A stretch of DNA of 64,000 nucleotides from Streptomyces sp. NBC_00820 (GCF_036347055.1 NZ_CP108882.1:1612001-1676000), one strand, 5' to 3'. Counted from the stretch's first letter, positions 26,700 to 35,252 are shown. Numbers and translations are program-made. Notes: generated by a model from the letters alone, not told the origin.

Positions 26700-27524
26700 C
26701 TACAGCAGGGGCTTGGCGAGGGTGCGGCTCACCGTCTCGTACCCGAGTGACTCGTAGAGCCGCTCGGCCGGCGCGTTGTCCGCGAACACGTTGAGCCCGA
26801 GGACCGTCCGGCCGGCGGCCGCCGCCCGGCGCTCCGCGAGCAGCATGAGGGTACGGCCGTGACCCCGTCCGCGATGCGCCACGTCGGCTTCGACGTCGAA
26901 GACGAACGCCTTGGCGTCCCCGAGGGCCACCCACAGGGTGCCGACCCGCGACCCCTCGTGCTCCAGGACGCTGAACTCCATGCCCTCGGTGTCGAGACCG
27001 CGCGGGAGCAGCGTCTCGTGGTCGCGACGGGCCTTGGCGCGGGCCGCCGCCTCGGGGACGCCTCGTTCGATCCACGTCCGGGCGTAGTGCTCGGACTCGT
27101 ACGCGTGCCACGCCTCGAACTCGGCCGGGGTCATCGGGCGCCCGTGGCTGCCCGGGGGCAGTGCGGGCGGCGTCTTCCCCAGGCGCTTCTCCATGCCGCG
27201 GTTGCGCATCGTGTAGCCGAGGGCGCCGACGAGCCGCAGCGCGGCCTCCGCCTCGGCGGGCACCAGGGCCTCGATCTGCGCGCAGCCCCAGCCCCGCGCC
27301 ACCTCCTCCGCGGCGAGCGCGGCCACCGTGCCCCGGCCGCGCCGCCGGTCGGGCTCGTCGACGCGCAGTTCGATGATGCGGGCCACCGAGTCGCCGAGTG
27401 AGGGCGAGGTGCCGAGGTGGACGCCGCCGACGGGACGGCTGTTCACGCACACCTGATAGCGGCGCGAACGGGTTCCGTCGGCGTGCTGCTGGAGCGGCTC
27501 GACCGGCCGCAGGGTCGTCGTCAT
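26700..27524 (-). CDS. Tandem-domain GNAT acetyltransferase
   Basis: A 274-residue protein with two GNAT folds. The N-terminal one has the acetyl-CoA loop RRRGRGTVAAL (about residue 61), the C-terminal one RGRGHGRTLM followed by NAPAERLYESLGY. This two-domain layout is shared with mycothiol synthase MshD, but specific MshD residues cannot be confirmed and the dedicated mshD of Streptomyces lies elsewhere, so substrate is unknown. GTG 27527 or ATG 27524 may be the start. Confidence 0.87.
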   Translation of the reverse strand: MTTTLRPVEPLQQHADGTRSRRYQVCVNSRPVGGVHLGTSPSLGDSVARIIELRVDEPDRRRGRGTVAALAAEEVARGWGCAQIEALVPAEAEAALRLVGALGYTMRNRGMEKRLGKTPPALPPGSHGRPMTPAEFEAWHAYESEHYARTWIERGVPEAAARAKARRDHETLLPRGLDTEGMEFSVLEHEGSRVGTLWVALGDAKAFVFDVEADVAHRGRGHGRTLMLLAERRAAAAGRTVLGLNVFADNAPAERLYESLGYETVSRTLAKPLL

Positions 27525-27578
27525 CACGGATGTTCTACCCGCTGCGCGACCCCCGGTCAGCCGGATTTCCCGTCCCCG

Positions 27579-28400
27579 TCAGGGATCCAGGTCGTCGCCC
27601 GACCGCTCGGCGAAGATCCGCATCGCCTTGGCGGTCACCGGGCCGGGCGCGCCGGCCAGTTCCTGGTCGTCGATCCGGTGCACGGCCTGTACGTCGCGCA
27701 GGGTGGAGGTCAGGAAGACCTCGTCGGCCCGGTCCAGGACGTCCAGCGGCAGGTCGGTCTCCTTGGCGCCGGTCCACTCCACGGTCAGGGCGCGGGTGAT
27801 GCCGGGCAGGCAGCCGGAGGCGACCGGCGGGGTGTGGATCTCGCCGTCCAGGACGACGAAGACGTTCGACCCGGTTCCTTCGCAGAGCTGCCCGACCGTG
27901 TTGGCGAACAGGGCCTCGGAGGCGCCGTGTTGGTGGGCGCGGGCGAGGGCGACGACGTTCTCGGCGTACGAGGTGGTCTTCAGGCCGGTGAGCGCGCCGC
28001 GCTCGTTGCGGGTCCACGGGACGGTGATCACGGATGTCGTGTCGGGGCGGCGGGTGGTCTCGCCGAGGGCGACGACCAGGGTCGGGCCGTGCTCTCCGCG
28101 GTCGGAGCCGAGCGGGCCGTGGCCGCCGGTGTAGGTGATGCGCAGCCGGCCCAGCGGCATCGGGTTGGCCTTCACGACCGCCGCGCAGGCCTCGCGCACC
28201 TGGTCGTGGTCGGGGTCGGGCAGGCCGAGGCCCCGGGCCGAACGGGTCAGCCGGTCGAGGTGGCGGGTGAGCGCGAACGGGCAGCCTTCGACCGTCTTCA
28301 CGGTCTCGAAGATGCCGTCGCCCACGGTCAGCCCGTGGTCGAAGACGGAGACGCGGGCGGACTCGAGGTCCTGCAGCCCGCCGTCCAGCCAGATCCTCAT
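27579..28400 (-). CDS. pabC: Aminodeoxychorismate lyase (class IV aminotransferase)
   Basis: PLP enzyme of the branched-chain aminotransferase fold, expected to convert 4-amino-4-deoxychorismate to p-aminobenzoate for folate. The 273-residue product shows the PLP lysine in TGLKTTSYAENV and the phosphate-binding segment GTGSNVFVV. It follows pabB by 23 bases and has GGAGAGG upstream, which supports this role over a plain amino acid transaminase. Confidence 0.87.
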   Translation of the reverse strand: MRIWLDGGLQDLESARVSVFDHGLTVGDGIFETVKTVEGCPFALTRHLDRLTRSARGLGLPDPDHDQVREACAAVVKANPMPLGRLRITYTGGHGPLGSDRGEHGPTLVVALGETTRRPDTTSVITVPWTRNERGALTGLKTTSYAENVVALARAHQHGASEALFANTVGQLCEGTGSNVFVVLDGEIHTPPVASGCLPGITRALTVEWTGAKETDLPLDVLDRADEVFLTSTLRDVQAVHRIDDQELAGAPGPVTAKAMRIFAERSGDDLDP

Positions 28401-28423
28401 GTGAGTGCCTCTCCACTTGCCTC

Positions 28424-29506
28424 TTACGCGCCGCTTGCCTCGTACGCACCATCAGCCTCGTACGCGCCCGACGCTACCGCGAGCAGGCGGGACGCCTTCA
28501 GCTCGGTCTCCCGCCACTCCCCCTCGGGGTCGGACCCCCAGGTGATGCCGGCGCCGGTACCGAAGCGCAGTCGCGCCGCGCCGTCGCGGGACCGGTCGAT
28601 CCAGAAGGTGCGGATGCCCACGGCCAGCTCGCCCACGCCCCGGTCGGCGTCGACCCAGCCGATGCCGCCGCAGTACGGACCGCGCGGCGCGGTCTCGAGC
28701 GCGTCGATGATCCTGAGGGCGCTCGACTTGGGGGCGCCGGTGACCGAGCCGGGCGGGAAGGCGGCGCCGAGCAGTTCGGGCCAGCCGGCGCCGTCGCGCA
28801 GCTCGCCCCGGACGGTGGAGACCAGGTGGACCAGGCCGGGGTGCTTCTCGACGACGCACAGGTCGGGGACGGTCACGCTGCCGGTGGCGCAGACGCGCCC
28901 GATGTCGTTGCGGACCAGGTCCACGATCATCACGTTCTCGGCGTAGTCCTTCTCCAGGAGGTCCGCCTCGGTGCGGCCGGTTCCCTTGATCGGGCCCGAC
29001 TCGACGGTCCGTCCGTCGCGGCGCAGGAACAGCTCGGGCGAGGCGGTGGCGATCTCCACCCCGTGATCCGGCAGCCGGATCGTGCCCGCGTAGGGGGCCG
29101 GGTTGCCGCGGGCGAGGAGTGCGGTCAGGGCGTCCACGTCGGCGTCGCGCGCGAGGGGCGCGCCGAGCACCCGGCAGAGGTTGGCCTGGTAGACCTCGCC
29201 GGCCGCGATGTGCTCGCGGATCCGGCGGACGGCGGCCGTGTAGGCGGCGTGGTCCAGGGAGGAGGTCCAGTCCCCCACCGCCGGTCCGTGCCAGCCGCCC
29301 GGCACGGGCGCGGGCACGGGCTCCTCCCTCACGTGCGCGAAGCGGGCGCAGGTCAGGCGCCCCTCGAAGTCCGCGGCGACCGCCCAGAAGCCGGTGGAGT
29401 CCAAAGCGGCCGGGTCGCTGGTGACGTCGACGAGGCCGGTGGCCACGCGGTCACCGAAGCGGGCAAGAGGGGCCGGAAGAGGGAGGGAGGGCGGAAGGGG
29501 GAGCAC
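28424..29506 (-). CDS. pabB: Aminodeoxychorismate synthase component I
   Basis: Chorismate-binding enzyme that aminates chorismate for p-aminobenzoate. The 360-residue product has the catalytic-domain signatures of the family: GEVYQANLCR, the ESGPIKGTGR segment, ENVMIVDLVRNDIGR, and GSVTGAPK, ending with a short repeated GAYEA(D/S) tail. There is no fused PabA domain. The preferred start GTG 29506 has no good ribosome site but a TAGACT -10-like hexamer 8 bases before it, so the mRNA may be leaderless. Upstream reading to 29650 looks non-coding. Confidence 0.88.
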   Translation of the reverse strand: MLPLPPSLPLPAPLARFGDRVATGLVDVTSDPAALDSTGFWAVAADFEGRLTCARFAHVREEPVPAPVPGGWHGPAVGDWTSSLDHAAYTAAVRRIREHIAAGEVYQANLCRVLGAPLARDADVDALTALLARGNPAPYAGTIRLPDHGVEIATASPELFLRRDGRTVESGPIKGTGRTEADLLEKDYAENVMIVDLVRNDIGRVCATGSVTVPDLCVVEKHPGLVHLVSTVRGELRDGAGWPELLGAAFPPGSVTGAPKSSALRIIDALETAPRGPYCGGIGWVDADRGVGELAVGIRTFWIDRSRDGAARLRFGTGAGITWGSDPEGEWRETELKASRLLAVASGAYEADGAYEASGA

Positions 29507-29614
29507 GTGGTCGAGTCTAGGTCGGGGGTCCGAAAGGCGACTCGAGGATGTCCCTGAGGGGGCCCTGACCACGTCCTCCGCCGAGTGCACCGCAGCACGC
29601 TGCGCAAACGCGTT

Positions 29615-29643
29615 TTTGTACTGGCCCAGGAATCCGCTAGAGT
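29615..29643 (+). promoter_or_regulatory. Promoter of the tRNA Gly-Cys-Val operon
   Basis: A -35-like TTTGTA (29615-29620) and a -10-like TAGAGT (29638-29643) are separated by 17 bases, 42 bases before the first tRNA. The region is AT-richer than its surroundings. This is inferred from position and pattern. Confidence 0.6.
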
Positions 29644-29685
29644 TCAACACGTCGCCGGGACGCGGAAGCGAAACGGAAACGACAA

Positions 29686-29758
29686 GCGGACGTAGCTCAG
29701 TTGGTAGAGCGCAACCTTGCCAAGGTTGAGGTCGCGAGTTCGAGCCTCGTCGTCCGCT
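29686..29758 (+). tRNA. tRNA-Gly (GCC)
   Basis: A 73-nt cloverleaf with acceptor GCGGACG/CGTCCGC. The anticodon stem CAACC/GGTTG closes the loop TTGCCAA, anticodon GCC. First gene of a six-tRNA operon. Confidence 0.97.
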
Positions 29759-29796
29759 CGAAGGAAGTAGGGGTCATCCCGATCCCCCACACTCCT

Positions 29797-29870
29797 GGTG
29801 GAGTGGCCGAGAGGCGAGGCAACGGCCTGCAAAGCCGTCTACACGGGTTCAAATCCCGTCTCCACCTCCA
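29797..29870 (+). tRNA. tRNA-Cys (GCA)
   Basis: Cloverleaf with acceptor GGTGGAG/CTCCACC and anticodon stem ACGGC/GCCGT closing CTGCAAA, anticodon GCA. Unlike its neighbours the 3' end appears to encode CCA (29868-29870). Confidence 0.96.
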
Positions 29871-29871
29871 A

Positions 29872-29943
29872 GGACGATTAGCTCAGCGGGAGAGCGCTTC
29901 CCTGACACGGAAGAGGTCACTGGTTCAATCCCAGTATCGTCCA
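29872..29943 (+). tRNA. tRNA-Val (GAC), copy 1
   Basis: A 72-nt cloverleaf with acceptor GGACGAT/ATCGTCC and anticodon stem CTTCC/GGAAG closing CTGACAC, anticodon GAC. It begins one base after the CCA of tRNA-Cys. Confidence 0.97.
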
Positions 29944-29960
29944 CTTGATCCTGCCTCCCC

Positions 29961-30032
29961 GGACGATTAGCTCAGCGGGAGAGCGCTTCCCTGACACGGA
30001 AGAGGTCACTGGTTCAATCCCAGTATCGTCCA
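29961..30032 (+). tRNA. tRNA-Val (GAC), copy 2
   Basis: Identical to the copy at 29872, with a 17-base spacer before it. Confidence 0.97.
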
Positions 30033-30069
30033 CTGGTCCGCAAGGACCTTGATCGGCAAGGATCATCCC

Positions 30070-30141
30070 GCGCGATTAGCTCAGCGGGAGAGCGCTTCCC
30101 TGACACGGAAGAGGTCACTGGTTCAATCCCAGTATCGCGCA
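30070..30141 (+). tRNA. tRNA-Val (GAC), copy 3 with variant acceptor stem
   Basis: Same body and GAC anticodon as the other three copies, but the acceptor stem is GCGCGAT/ATCGCGC instead of GGACGAT/ATCGTCC. Changes at pairs 2 and 3 are compensated on both strands, so the stem stays fully paired. Confidence 0.96.
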
Positions 30142-30184
30142 CGCAGTGTTCACGATCGGCTCCACGGAGCGATCGTGGTCCCGA

Positions 30185-30256
30185 GGACGATTAGCTCAGC
30201 GGGAGAGCGCTTCCCTGACACGGAAGAGGTCACTGGTTCAATCCCAGTATCGTCCA
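30185..30256 (+). tRNA. tRNA-Val (GAC), copy 4
   Basis: Identical to the copies at 29872 and 29961. Last gene of the operon, followed at once by a terminator. Confidence 0.97.
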
Positions 30257-30262
30257 CACGCC

Positions 30263-30301
30263 AAGGAGCCCCCGGCCGTCTCGTACGGTCGGGGGCTCCT
30301 T
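30263..30301 (+). terminator. Terminator of the tRNA operon
   Basis: AAGGAGCCCCCGGCCGT (30263-30279) pairs with ACGGTCGGGGGCTCCTT (30285-30301) around a 5-base loop: 17 pairs including one G-U. Confidence 0.93.
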
Positions 30302-30332
30302 CGTGGTCGTGGTCCGTCCGCCCCTGGCAGGC

Positions 30333-30629
30333 TCAGCTGGAGAACAGCATGTGGCCGAAGCTCTTGTGGCGGTGGTGACCGTAGTGGCCGCCGTGGCCCC
30401 CTCCGTGGCCGCCGTGCGGGGCGCCCCAGGCGGGCGCGGGCGGGGCCGGGTACGCCTGCGGGGCGGGCGGCGCCGGCGGGCCGGGCTTCGTCCACTGGGA
30501 CTCCAGCTGGGTCAGCGCCTCCAGCTCGCCGTAGTCGAGGAAGATGCCGCGGCAGCCGCTGCACTGCTCGATCTGGACGCCGTTGCGGTTGTAGGTGTGC
30601 ATCGGCGCATGGCATTTCGGACACTGCAT
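30333..30629 (-). CDS. Zinc-ribbon (zf-TFIIB type) small protein
   Basis: A 98-residue protein. The N-terminus is a zinc ribbon with CPKC at residues 3-6 and CSGC near residue 23, followed by the family segment GIFLDYGELEALTQLE. A Pro/Ala linker leads to a Gly/His-rich region (HGGHGGGHGGHYGHHRH) and the end FGHMLFSS. Such proteins are common and uncharacterised; the His-rich tail may also bind metal. GAGGAG lies upstream of ATG 30629. Confidence 0.85.
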   Translation of the reverse strand: MQCPKCHAPMHTYNRNGVQIEQCSGCRGIFLDYGELEALTQLESQWTKPGPPAPPAPQAYPAPPAPAWGAPHGGHGGGHGGHYGHHRHKSFGHMLFSS

Positions 30630-30734
30630 GCTCGGCTCAACTCCTCGCCGGTCGGTCTTGCTTGGTGTTTCCCCTGGACAGACTCCCGTCGGGCCCGGGT
30701 CGGTTGCAGCCTACTTCGGGAATCAGTGCGTCAA

Positions 30735-31790
30735 CTAATGTGGAACAGCCGTCATTCGGGCACAGGCGTCCACCACGGACCGCTCCACCTCGTCCAGCGG
30801 GCGGCCCGCCGCGAGTGCCTTCGCGAGGGCCAGGGCGGCGGTCTGCACGGTGAGCGCGCGGGCCGGTACGTCCAGGGCCGGCCAGGGATCGCCGTCCGGC
30901 GGTACGGCAGGCCCGTCGGCCTCGCGGTAGGCGTTCAGGAAACGGGCCCACTCGTCGGGCGCGAGCAGCCCGCACGCGAACCAGGCGGCGGGCCGGGCGA
31001 GGTCCCAGGCCGGTACGCCGGTGCCGAGGTCGTCCACGTCGATCAGCCGCCACGGGCCGTCCGGTGCCGGGTACCGGACCAGCTGGCCGAGATGCAGATC
31101 TCCGTGGCAGAGGACCGGCGGACCGGGCATGGGCGCCTCGGCCCGGGTCCAGGCCGGCAGGGAGGCCCAGGCCCGCAGGACCGAGGGTGCGGCCGCCGCG
31201 TCGCCCGCCGCCGTGCGGGGCGCGGCCTCCAGGGCCTCTCGCAGCCGGCCGACGGCGCGGACGGCTTTGGCGGGGCCGCGCATCGGGGGCAGTACTGCCG
31301 GAGGGGCGGCGCGGTGGAGCCGGGCGAGCAGGGTGGCGGCGGCTTCCCAGGGGGCGGCGTCCGGGTCGTCCCGGTCCACCGGGGTGCCGTACGGCCAGAG
31401 GGTCACGAGCCGGCCGCCCAGGGGTTCCGGTGCGGCCGTGTGCGGGGCGAGCAGGACGTCCGGGAGCCGGGCGGCGGTGGCGAGGCGCAGGGCCAGCGCG
31501 GTGGGTTCGGTGTCCGCGGCGTGGGCCTTCGCGACGGTGCCGCCGTGCCGGACGACGGTGGCGTCGGGGCGATCGGCGAGGGTCGTACGGGGGCAGTCGC
31601 AGCGGTCCCCGCCATCGCCTGGACTGTCAACGCGGAGCCCGTCCCCGCCGGGACCGTCAACGCGGAGCCCGTCAATGCGGAGCCCGCCATCGCCGGGACC
31701 GTCAGCTCGGGGACCCTCGCCGCCGGGATGCGCGGCGGTTCTGGCCCTCGCGGTCAGCGCGTCGGGAAGGACGGGGGTGTCAGTGGTCAC
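30735..31790 (-). CDS. APH-family phosphotransferase with repeat insertion
   Basis: A 351-residue protein of the aminoglycoside phosphotransferase/choline kinase fold. The catalytic loop reads LCHGDLHLGQLV, with Gln where Asn usually binds metal, and the DFG-like metal site is LIDVDDLGTG. The N-terminal about 65 residues are low-complexity Gly/Asp repeats arising from a 30-bp DNA repeat. The N-lobe between is short. Substrate is unknown and the Gln change could alter activity. GTG 31790 follows GAGGA. Confidence 0.8.
   Translation of the reverse strand: MTTDTPVLPDALTARARTAAHPGGEGPRADGPGDGGLRIDGLRVDGPGGDGLRVDSPGDGGDRCDCPRTTLADRPDATVVRHGGTVAKAHAADTEPTALALRLATAARLPDVLLAPHTAAPEPLGGRLVTLWPYGTPVDRDDPDAAPWEAAATLLARLHRAAPPAVLPPMRGPAKAVRAVGRLREALEAAPRTAAGDAAAAPSVLRAWASLPAWTRAEAPMPGPPVLCHGDLHLGQLVRYPAPDGPWRLIDVDDLGTGVPAWDLARPAAWFACGLLAPDEWARFLNAYREADGPAVPPDGDPWPALDVPARALTVQTAALALAKALAAGRPLDEVERSVVDACARMTAVPH
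31621..31680. repeat. 30-bp tandem repeat inside phosphotransferase gene
   Basis: Two consecutive 30-base units (31621-31650, 31651-31680) share GTCAACGCGGAGCCCGTC; a partial third follows. The period is a multiple of three, so the frame is preserved and the repeat encodes Gly/Asp/Arg/Val-rich units. Confidence 0.8.
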
Positions 31791-31946
31791 GGGGTCCTCG
31801 CACGGATGGGCGGTCACGAACGGCTAATGCCGGCGCAGCTCCCCAGCCGCGCCGGCATCTGTGCCGTCCGCCGTACCCCCGTCCCCACGGGGTTTCATGG
31901 ATGGATGTCCCCGCCCGGACCGCTCTTCCGGGCCTGGGGTCGCCGC

Positions 31947-32123
31947 TCAGCGCCCCAGCATCGCACCCACGGACGACGCCTGTGTGGCCACCGTCTCCCA
32001 GCCGTCGAAGACGAGCAGGAGCAGGGCCGCCAGGGGAAGGGCCATGAGCGTCGCCACCAAGGGGTGGCGGCGACCCGTGCGGCGGGTGGCGAACATCGTG
32101 CGTCGCGGTGCCGTGCGGGCCAT
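31947..32123 (-). CDS. Small single-span membrane protein
   Basis: A 58-residue protein with an Arg-rich N-terminus (MARTAPRRTMFATRRTGRR), one hydrophobic helix (LMALPLAALLLLVF) and a short polar tail. It fits a positive-inside membrane peptide. AGGAGAGGG lies just before ATG 32123, good support for a short gene. No family recognised. The longer 98-residue reading lacks a ribosome site. Confidence 0.72.
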   Translation of the reverse strand: MARTAPRRTMFATRRTGRRHPLVATLMALPLAALLLLVFDGWETVATQASSVGAMLGR

Positions 32124-32721
32124 GGTCCCTCTCCTGACCGATTCGGTTGTCCTCTGCGGCGGCGGGTGTTTGACCTCGGGGGACGAGTGCTGCACCCGCC
32201 GCTTGACTTCAAATCTAGGCGCGCGGCGCCCCGCGTACGTCATGCCCTCGTATCGAATCCCGGGCCTCCCGGAGGATGAGCCGTCTCCCGGCGAGTACTC
32301 CCCTGGGTGGAGACGCGGCCCCGGGTCTCGGGGTCATCCCGGAGGGGTTGCCCGGTGTGCCCCATGATGCCCGGACACTCCGATGACCGGATTCGAGTGA
32401 CTTCGATCACTTAGGGCGCCTTGCGGAGGTCTCCCGCGTCCAGGGGGCGGGCCACCCCGCCCCGGCCCTGCCGCCCGCCGTCCCACCCCCGTGACCGACG
32501 GCCCCCACACCTGGTCAACCGCGCCGTGACCAACGCCCGCACACCGGCGCCGGGTTGGAGTCGCCCGAGACACAAAGACACCATCGGGAAAGGTGTCCTG
32601 ACCGTCTTTCACCTCACACGCGCCGCACGCACAATCCGTCCGCCCAAGAGGGCGCGGCCTCTGCGCGCCGACGGCCGTGGAATCGTAAGCTGTGCCACGT
32701 CACAGAGGCCGGGCAGCGGGG
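32124..32721. other. 598-bp gap before the kinase gene
   Basis: No gene is seen on either strand. The only features noted are a small inverted repeat AGTGA (32396-32400)/TCACT (32407-32411) and a TAAGCT -10-like hexamer at about 32687, which may belong to the kinase promoter. Confidence 0.5.
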
Positions 32722-34170
32722 ATGAACATGGCGATGATGCGCCTGAGGCGCGAGGACCCGCGCGTCGTCGGCTCGTTCAGACTGCACCGGCGACTCGGCG
32801 CGGGCGGGATGGGCGTGGTCTATCTCGGCTCGGACAAGAAGGGGCAGCGGGTCGCCCTGAAGGTGATCCGGCCCGACCTCGCCGAGGACCAGGAGTTCCG
32901 TTCGCGGTTCGCCCGCGAGGTCTCGGCCGCGCGCCGGATCAGGGGCGGGTGCACGGCCCGGCTGGTCGCGGCGGACCTGGAGGCCGAGCGGCCCTGGTTC
33001 GCGACCCAGTACGTGCCCGGCCCGTCCCTGCACGACAAGGTCGCCGACGAGGGGCCGCTGGGCGCGGCCGACACGGCGGCGATCGGTGCGGCCCTGTCCG
33101 AGGGGCTCGTCGCCGTGCACGAGGCCGGTGTCGTCCACCGGGACCTGAAGCCGTCCAACATCCTGCTGTCCCCGAAGGGGCCCAGGATCATCGACTTCGG
33201 CATCGCCTGGGCCACCGGCGCCTCCACGCTCACCCACGTCGGCACGGCGGTCGGCTCCCCCGGCTTCCTCGCCCCCGAGCAGGTGCGCGGCGCCGCCGTC
33301 ACCCCGGCGACGGACGTCTTCTCGCTGGGAGCCACGCTCGCGTACGCCTCGACCGGCGACTCGCCCTTCGGGCACGGCAGTTCCGAGGTGATGCTGTACC
33401 GCGTCGTGCACGAGGAGCCGCAGCTGCACGGCGTGCCGGACGCGCTCGCCCCGCTGGTGCGGGCCTGCCTGGCCAAGGACCCCGACGACCGGCCCAGCAC
33501 CCTCCAACTCTCGCTGCGACTCAAGGAGATCGCGGCCCGCGAGGCCCAGGGCCTGAGCGACGTACGGACGCCCGCTCCCCGCGCGGGTGAGGAGGACCGG
33601 CCCACCGGGCGGCTCGCCGACACCTACCCGGAACAACAGCGGACCCAGCGCCGGACCTCCCCGGGCACCCCGGTGCCGCGCGGCGGGCCCGCCCGGGGGC
33701 CGGTGCCCTCGCGGGGCGGTGGCGGTTCGCGCGGCGGCGTCGTCTCACGGCCGGGCGGCGCCCGGCCCACTCCGGCGCCGCGCGGTGGCGGCCCCCGCTC
33801 CGGCAGCGGCAGCCGGCCCGCCCCACGCAGCGGTGCCGGGCGCCCGGCACCGCGTACGACGGGTACCGGGCTGCGCCCGGCCAACCCGCGGCTGCTGCGG
33901 CAGCGGCTGTTCGTGTTCGTGGTGGTGACGCTGCTGGTGGCGCTCGGCATCGCGGTCGCCCAGGGCTGCCAGGGCCCGGCGCGCGGACTCGGCGGCCACG
34001 GGACAGGCGTCGTACAGCGGCAGCAGACACACCACAGGCTGACGCCAGTTGGAACGCCCGGCGGGACGCTCGGGCAGAGGTCCGGGCAGCCGCACGGACA
34101 GACGGACGGCCGGTCGGACGGACGGACGGACGGCGCGGAGCGGATGGCTCAGCGGTACGGCACGGAGTAG
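32722..34170 (+). CDS. Membrane-anchored Ser/Thr protein kinase
   Basis: A 482-residue PknB-like kinase. The kinase domain (about residues 19-270) has the glycine loop GAGGMGVVY, Lys47 in VALKV, the catalytic loop HRDLKPSN with Asp141, the DFG motif at Asp158 and APEQ. A long Pro/Gly/Arg-rich linker leads to one membrane helix (VFVVVTLLVALGIAVA) and a short Gln/Gly/Thr-rich external tail with no PASTA or other sensor domain. ATG 32722 is chosen; 32728 is possible. Confidence 0.93.
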   Translation: MNMAMMRLRREDPRVVGSFRLHRRLGAGGMGVVYLGSDKKGQRVALKVIRPDLAEDQEFRSRFAREVSAARRIRGGCTARLVAADLEAERPWFATQYVPGPSLHDKVADEGPLGAADTAAIGAALSEGLVAVHEAGVVHRDLKPSNILLSPKGPRIIDFGIAWATGASTLTHVGTAVGSPGFLAPEQVRGAAVTPATDVFSLGATLAYASTGDSPFGHGSSEVMLYRVVHEEPQLHGVPDALAPLVRACLAKDPDDRPSTLQLSLRLKEIAAREAQGLSDVRTPAPRAGEEDRPTGRLADTYPEQQRTQRRTSPGTPVPRGGPARGPVPSRGGGGSRGGVVSRPGGARPTPAPRGGGPRSGSGSRPAPRSGAGRPAPRTTGTGLRPANPRLLRQRLFVFVVVTLLVALGIAVAQGCQGPARGLGGHGTGVVQRQQTHHRLTPVGTPGGTLGQRSGQPHGQTDGRSDGRTDGAERMAQRYGTE

Positions 34171-34203
34171 CGGACCGGCGTCGGCCCCGGCGGCGAGAAG
34201 TAA

Positions 34204-34432
34204 CCCCGGGGCGCGATCAGGGCTCGGGGCGGCATCAAGCCCCCGGGCGAGGCCAGGACTCCGGTCAGGCCAGAGCCCCTGGCGGGGTCAGGACCCCAGG
34301 CGGAGCCAGGACCGGGGCGAGGCCAGGTCAGGCCCCAGGGCGGAGTCACGACCCCTGGCGCGCCAGGACCCGGGGCGAAGTCAGAACCCCGGGCGGGGTC
34401 ACCACCCGGGGCGAGGCCAGGACCCCGGCATG
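34204..34432. repeat. Degenerate 18-bp tandem repeat array
   Basis: About twelve imperfect units of roughly 18 bases, consensus close to CCGGGGCGAGGCCAGGACC, fill the whole space between the kinase stop and the SpoU methylase stop. Open frames crossing it give low-complexity peptides only, so I read it as non-coding. Confidence 0.7.
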
Positions 34433-34433
34433 G

Positions 34434-35252
34434 TCAGGACTCGGGGCGTCCCGTCGCCACCGCGTAGAACGCGACCGCCGCCGCCGCGCCCACGTTCAGG
34501 GAGTCGACGCCGTGGGACATCGGGATGCGTACCCAGGTGTCGGCGGCACCCAGGGCCTTGGCGGACAGCCCGTCGCCCTCGGCGCCGAGCATGAGGGCGA
34601 CCCGGTCCATCTTCTGGGGGGCCACCTCGTCGAGCGCGCGGGCCTTGTCGGCCGGGGTGAGCGCGAGCAGCGTGAAGCCCGCCTCGCGGACCGCGGCCAG
34701 GTCCGCCGGCCAGGTCTCCAGGCGGGCGTACGGCACGGAGAAGACCGCGCCCATGGAGACCTTGACGCTGCGGCGGTACAGCGGGTCGGCGCAGTCGGGC
34801 GAGAGCAGCACCGCGTCCATGCCGAGGGCGGCCGCGGAGCGGAAGATCGCGCCGATGTTGGTGTGGTCGTTGACCGCTTCCATGACGGCCACCCGGCGGG
34901 CGGGGCGCAGCAGTTCGGCCGCCGTGGGCAGCGGCTTGCGCTGCATGGAGGCGAGGGCGCCGCGGTGCACGTGATAGCCGGTGACCTGTTCGGCGAGCTC
35001 CGGGCTCACGGTGTACACGGGGACGGACAGTTCGTCGACGACGTCGCGCATGACGTCGATCCACTTGGGGGTGAGCAGCATGGAGCGCATCGCGTAGCCG
35101 GCGTCCGCGGCCCTTCTGATGACCTTCTCGCCCTCGGCGATGAACAGGCCCTCCGCGGGCTCGCGCCTGCGGCGCAGCTCGACGTCGGTCAGGTCCGTGT
35201 AGTCGCGCAGGCGCGGGTCGTCGGGGTCGTCGATGGTGATGAGCTCGGCCAC
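34434..35252 (-). CDS. SpoU/TrmH-family RNA 2'-O-methyltransferase
   Basis: A 272-residue SPOUT methyltransferase. It has an N-terminal substrate-binding region and the three family motifs: NDHTNIGAIFRSA (motif 1), LMLGAEGDGL (motif 2) and RIPMSHGVDSLNVGAAAAV (motif 3) that form the knotted SAM site. The RNA target is unknown; some relatives in Streptomyces confer thiostrepton or related resistance but nothing here indicates that. Start GTG 35252. Confidence 0.92.
   Translation of the reverse strand: MAELITIDDPDDPRLRDYTDLTDVELRRRREPAEGLFIAEGEKVIRRAADAGYAMRSMLLTPKWIDVMRDVVDELSVPVYTVSPELAEQVTGYHVHRGALASMQRKPLPTAAELLRPARRVAVMEAVNDHTNIGAIFRSAAALGMDAVLLSPDCADPLYRRSVKVSMGAVFSVPYARLETWPADLAAVREAGFTLLALTPADKARALDEVAPQKMDRVALMLGAEGDGLSAKALGAADTWVRIPMSHGVDSLNVGAAAAVAFYAVATGRPES

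Noticed and set aside
22072..30256. Integrative element attachment at the tRNA genes
   Set aside because: No integrase, excisionase or tRNA 3'-end duplication with foreign DNA is found beside any of the eight tRNA genes.
34149..34349. 66-residue minus-strand ORF in the 18-bp repeat array
   Set aside because: It is generated by the repeats; no ribosome site, no conserved composition.
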